From contig JAHZKQ010000201.1 of NCBI GenBank assembly GCA_022600315.1, positions 1-7,361 on the forward strand: a stretch of 7,361 bases of DNA. Direction: 5' to 3'. Made by a program: the position numbers and the translations under genes. How positions within the stretch are numbered: the stretch's first letter is position 1; each line of letters starts with the position of its first letter. Shown here in pieces: positions 6,614-7,361 of this stretch. The notes below the pieces were generated by a model. The model saw only the letters and a program-made list of their open reading frames with translations, searched no databases and had not been told where the DNA came from. This DNA is from Gammaproteobacteria bacterium. GTDB lineage: Bacteria; Pseudomonadota; Gammaproteobacteria; Coxiellales; Coxiellaceae.

Positions 6614-6634
6614 CTGGCTAATAAGCTCTATACT
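6607..6634 (+). promoter_or_regulatory. Putative sigma70 promoter of rph
   Basis: TTGCTA (6607-6612, 4 of 6 consensus bases) and TATACT (6629-6634, 5 of 6) are separated by 16 nt. Transcription would start near 6641, leaving a short leader of about 23 nt before the rph ATG at 6664. Confidence 0.5.
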
Positions 6635-6651
6635 GGTGTGCAAATATTTTC

Positions 6652-6656
6652 AGGAG
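6652..6656 (+). promoter_or_regulatory. rph ribosome binding site
   Basis: AGGAG lies 7 nt before the rph ATG, a near-ideal signal that fixes the start. Confidence 0.8.
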
Positions 6657-6663
6657 TAAATTC

Positions 6664-7361
6664 ATGCGTCCCAGCCAACGTGCCACCGATCAACTGCGTT
6701 CAGTCAGCTTTGAGCGCCAATATACCTGCCATGCCGAAGGTTCCGTACTCACTTGTTTTGGCAATACTAAAGTCTTATGCAATGCCAGCGTCATCGATGG
6801 AGTCCCTAAATTCCTGCGCGATGCCAAGCAAGGCTGGCTCACTGCCGAATATGGCATGCTGCCACGCGCCACCACCGAACGCAATAATCGTGAAGCCACC
6901 CGTGGCAAACAAACCGGACGCAGCATGGAAATTCAGCGCTTAATTGGCCGCAGCTTACGTGCTGCCATTGACCTAAAAGCTTTAGGTAATTACACCATCA
7001 CTGTTGATTGTGATGTGATTCAAGCTGACGGCGGAACTCGCACTGCGGCTATTAGTGGCGCTTGTGTAGCATTAGCTGATGCAATTGCATTTATGCAACA
7101 ACGCGGCCTTATCAAAACCAACCCATTAAAACATTTTATTGGCGCTGTCTCCGTTGGCATCTATCAAGGCCAAGCGGTGTTAGACCTAGATTACGCCGAA
7201 GATGCTAATGCCGAAACGGATATGAACGTAGTAATGACGGACAATAATGCATTTATTGAAATTCAAGGCACAGCCGAAGGTGATGCCTTTCATGAACAAC
7301 AACTAGCTCATCATCATTTACTATCTTTACGAATTTTTGGTATTCCATTATTTCTCTTGCT
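6664..7361 (+). CDS. rph: Ribonuclease PH (3' end cut by window)
   Basis: RNase PH is a phosphorolytic 3'-to-5' exoribonuclease that trims tRNA 3' ends, using phosphate and releasing nucleoside diphosphates. The window holds 232 codons with no stop. The family is about 238 residues, so only a few residues should be missing. Landmarks are HAEGSVL (23-29), [14 protein letters not shown] (57-70), the phosphate-binding region [12 protein letters not shown] (85-96) with R86, [19 protein letters not shown] (115-133) with GTRT at 124-127, acidic residues D180 and D186 around [10 protein letters not shown] (183-192), and IQGTAEG (200-206). After residue 208 the match weakens: a His triplet at 216-218 and LRIFGIPLF replace the usual charged LAxxGI helix. 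The other two frames are no better there, so I see no frameshift to correct. The gene is transcribed away from yicC from its own predicted promoter. Confidence 0.95.
   Translation, partial: MRPSQRATDQLRSVSFERQYTCHAEGSVLTCFGNTKVLCNASVIDGVPKFLRDAKQGWLTAEYGMLPRATTERNNREATRGKQTGRSMEIQRLIGRSLRAAIDLKALGNYTITVDCDVIQADGGTRTAAISGACVALADAIAFMQQRGLIKTNPLKHFIGAVSVGIYQGQAVLDLDYAEDANAETDMNVVMTDNNAFIEIQGTAEGDAFHEQQLAHHHLLSLRIFGIPLFLL

Noticed and set aside
6690..6926. Minus-strand open frame opposite rph
   Set aside because: It is antisense to the strongly conserved RNase PH core and has no ribosome binding site or recognisable protein, so it is a shadow frame.

Overview
The window looks like core chromosome of a gammaproteobacterium with a somewhat AT-leaning base composition (judged by eye). 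The proteins align, from memory, with the Escherichia coli homologues over nearly their full length. The gene order rph / yicC-gmk-rpoZ-spoT-ridA-recG resembles the Pseudomonas-type arrangement more than the enterobacterial one, where trmH lies between spoT and recG. I cannot name the genus. A low-GC gammaproteobacterium, for example of the Legionella/Coxiella kind, is a guess from composition and order only.

Layout from left to right. Positions 1-59 are a perfect palindrome cut by the window edge. It sits a few bases beyond the recG stop and looks like a REP/MITE-type element or a very strong hairpin. Positions 67-6565 are a tightly packed minus-strand gene run, read right to left: yicC (endoribonuclease family), gmk (guanylate kinase), rpoZ (RNA polymerase omega), spoT (ppGpp synthetase/hydrolase), ridA (enamine/imine deaminase) and recG (branched-DNA helicase). 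Most junctions are overlaps or gaps of under 10 nt, and several ribosome binding sites lie on the upstream gene's stop codon, so translational coupling is likely. The one wide internal gap is the 116 nt between rpoZ and spoT. At 6566-6663 lies a divergent promoter region, and rph (RNase PH) runs rightward from 6664 off the window end.

The genes share two themes. Guanine nucleotides and the stringent response are covered by gmk (GMP to GDP), spoT (makes and degrades ppGpp) and rpoZ (contributes to a ppGpp site on RNA polymerase). RNA and DNA housekeeping is covered by rph, yicC and recG. RidA removes reactive 2-aminoacrylate-type intermediates.

I corrected two starts. gmk most likely begins at a TTG at 5709, and yicC at the ATG at 6565. 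I see no tRNA, rRNA, CRISPR array, transposase or toxin/defence gene, and no convincing new multi-gene system. The most unexplained element is the terminal palindrome.
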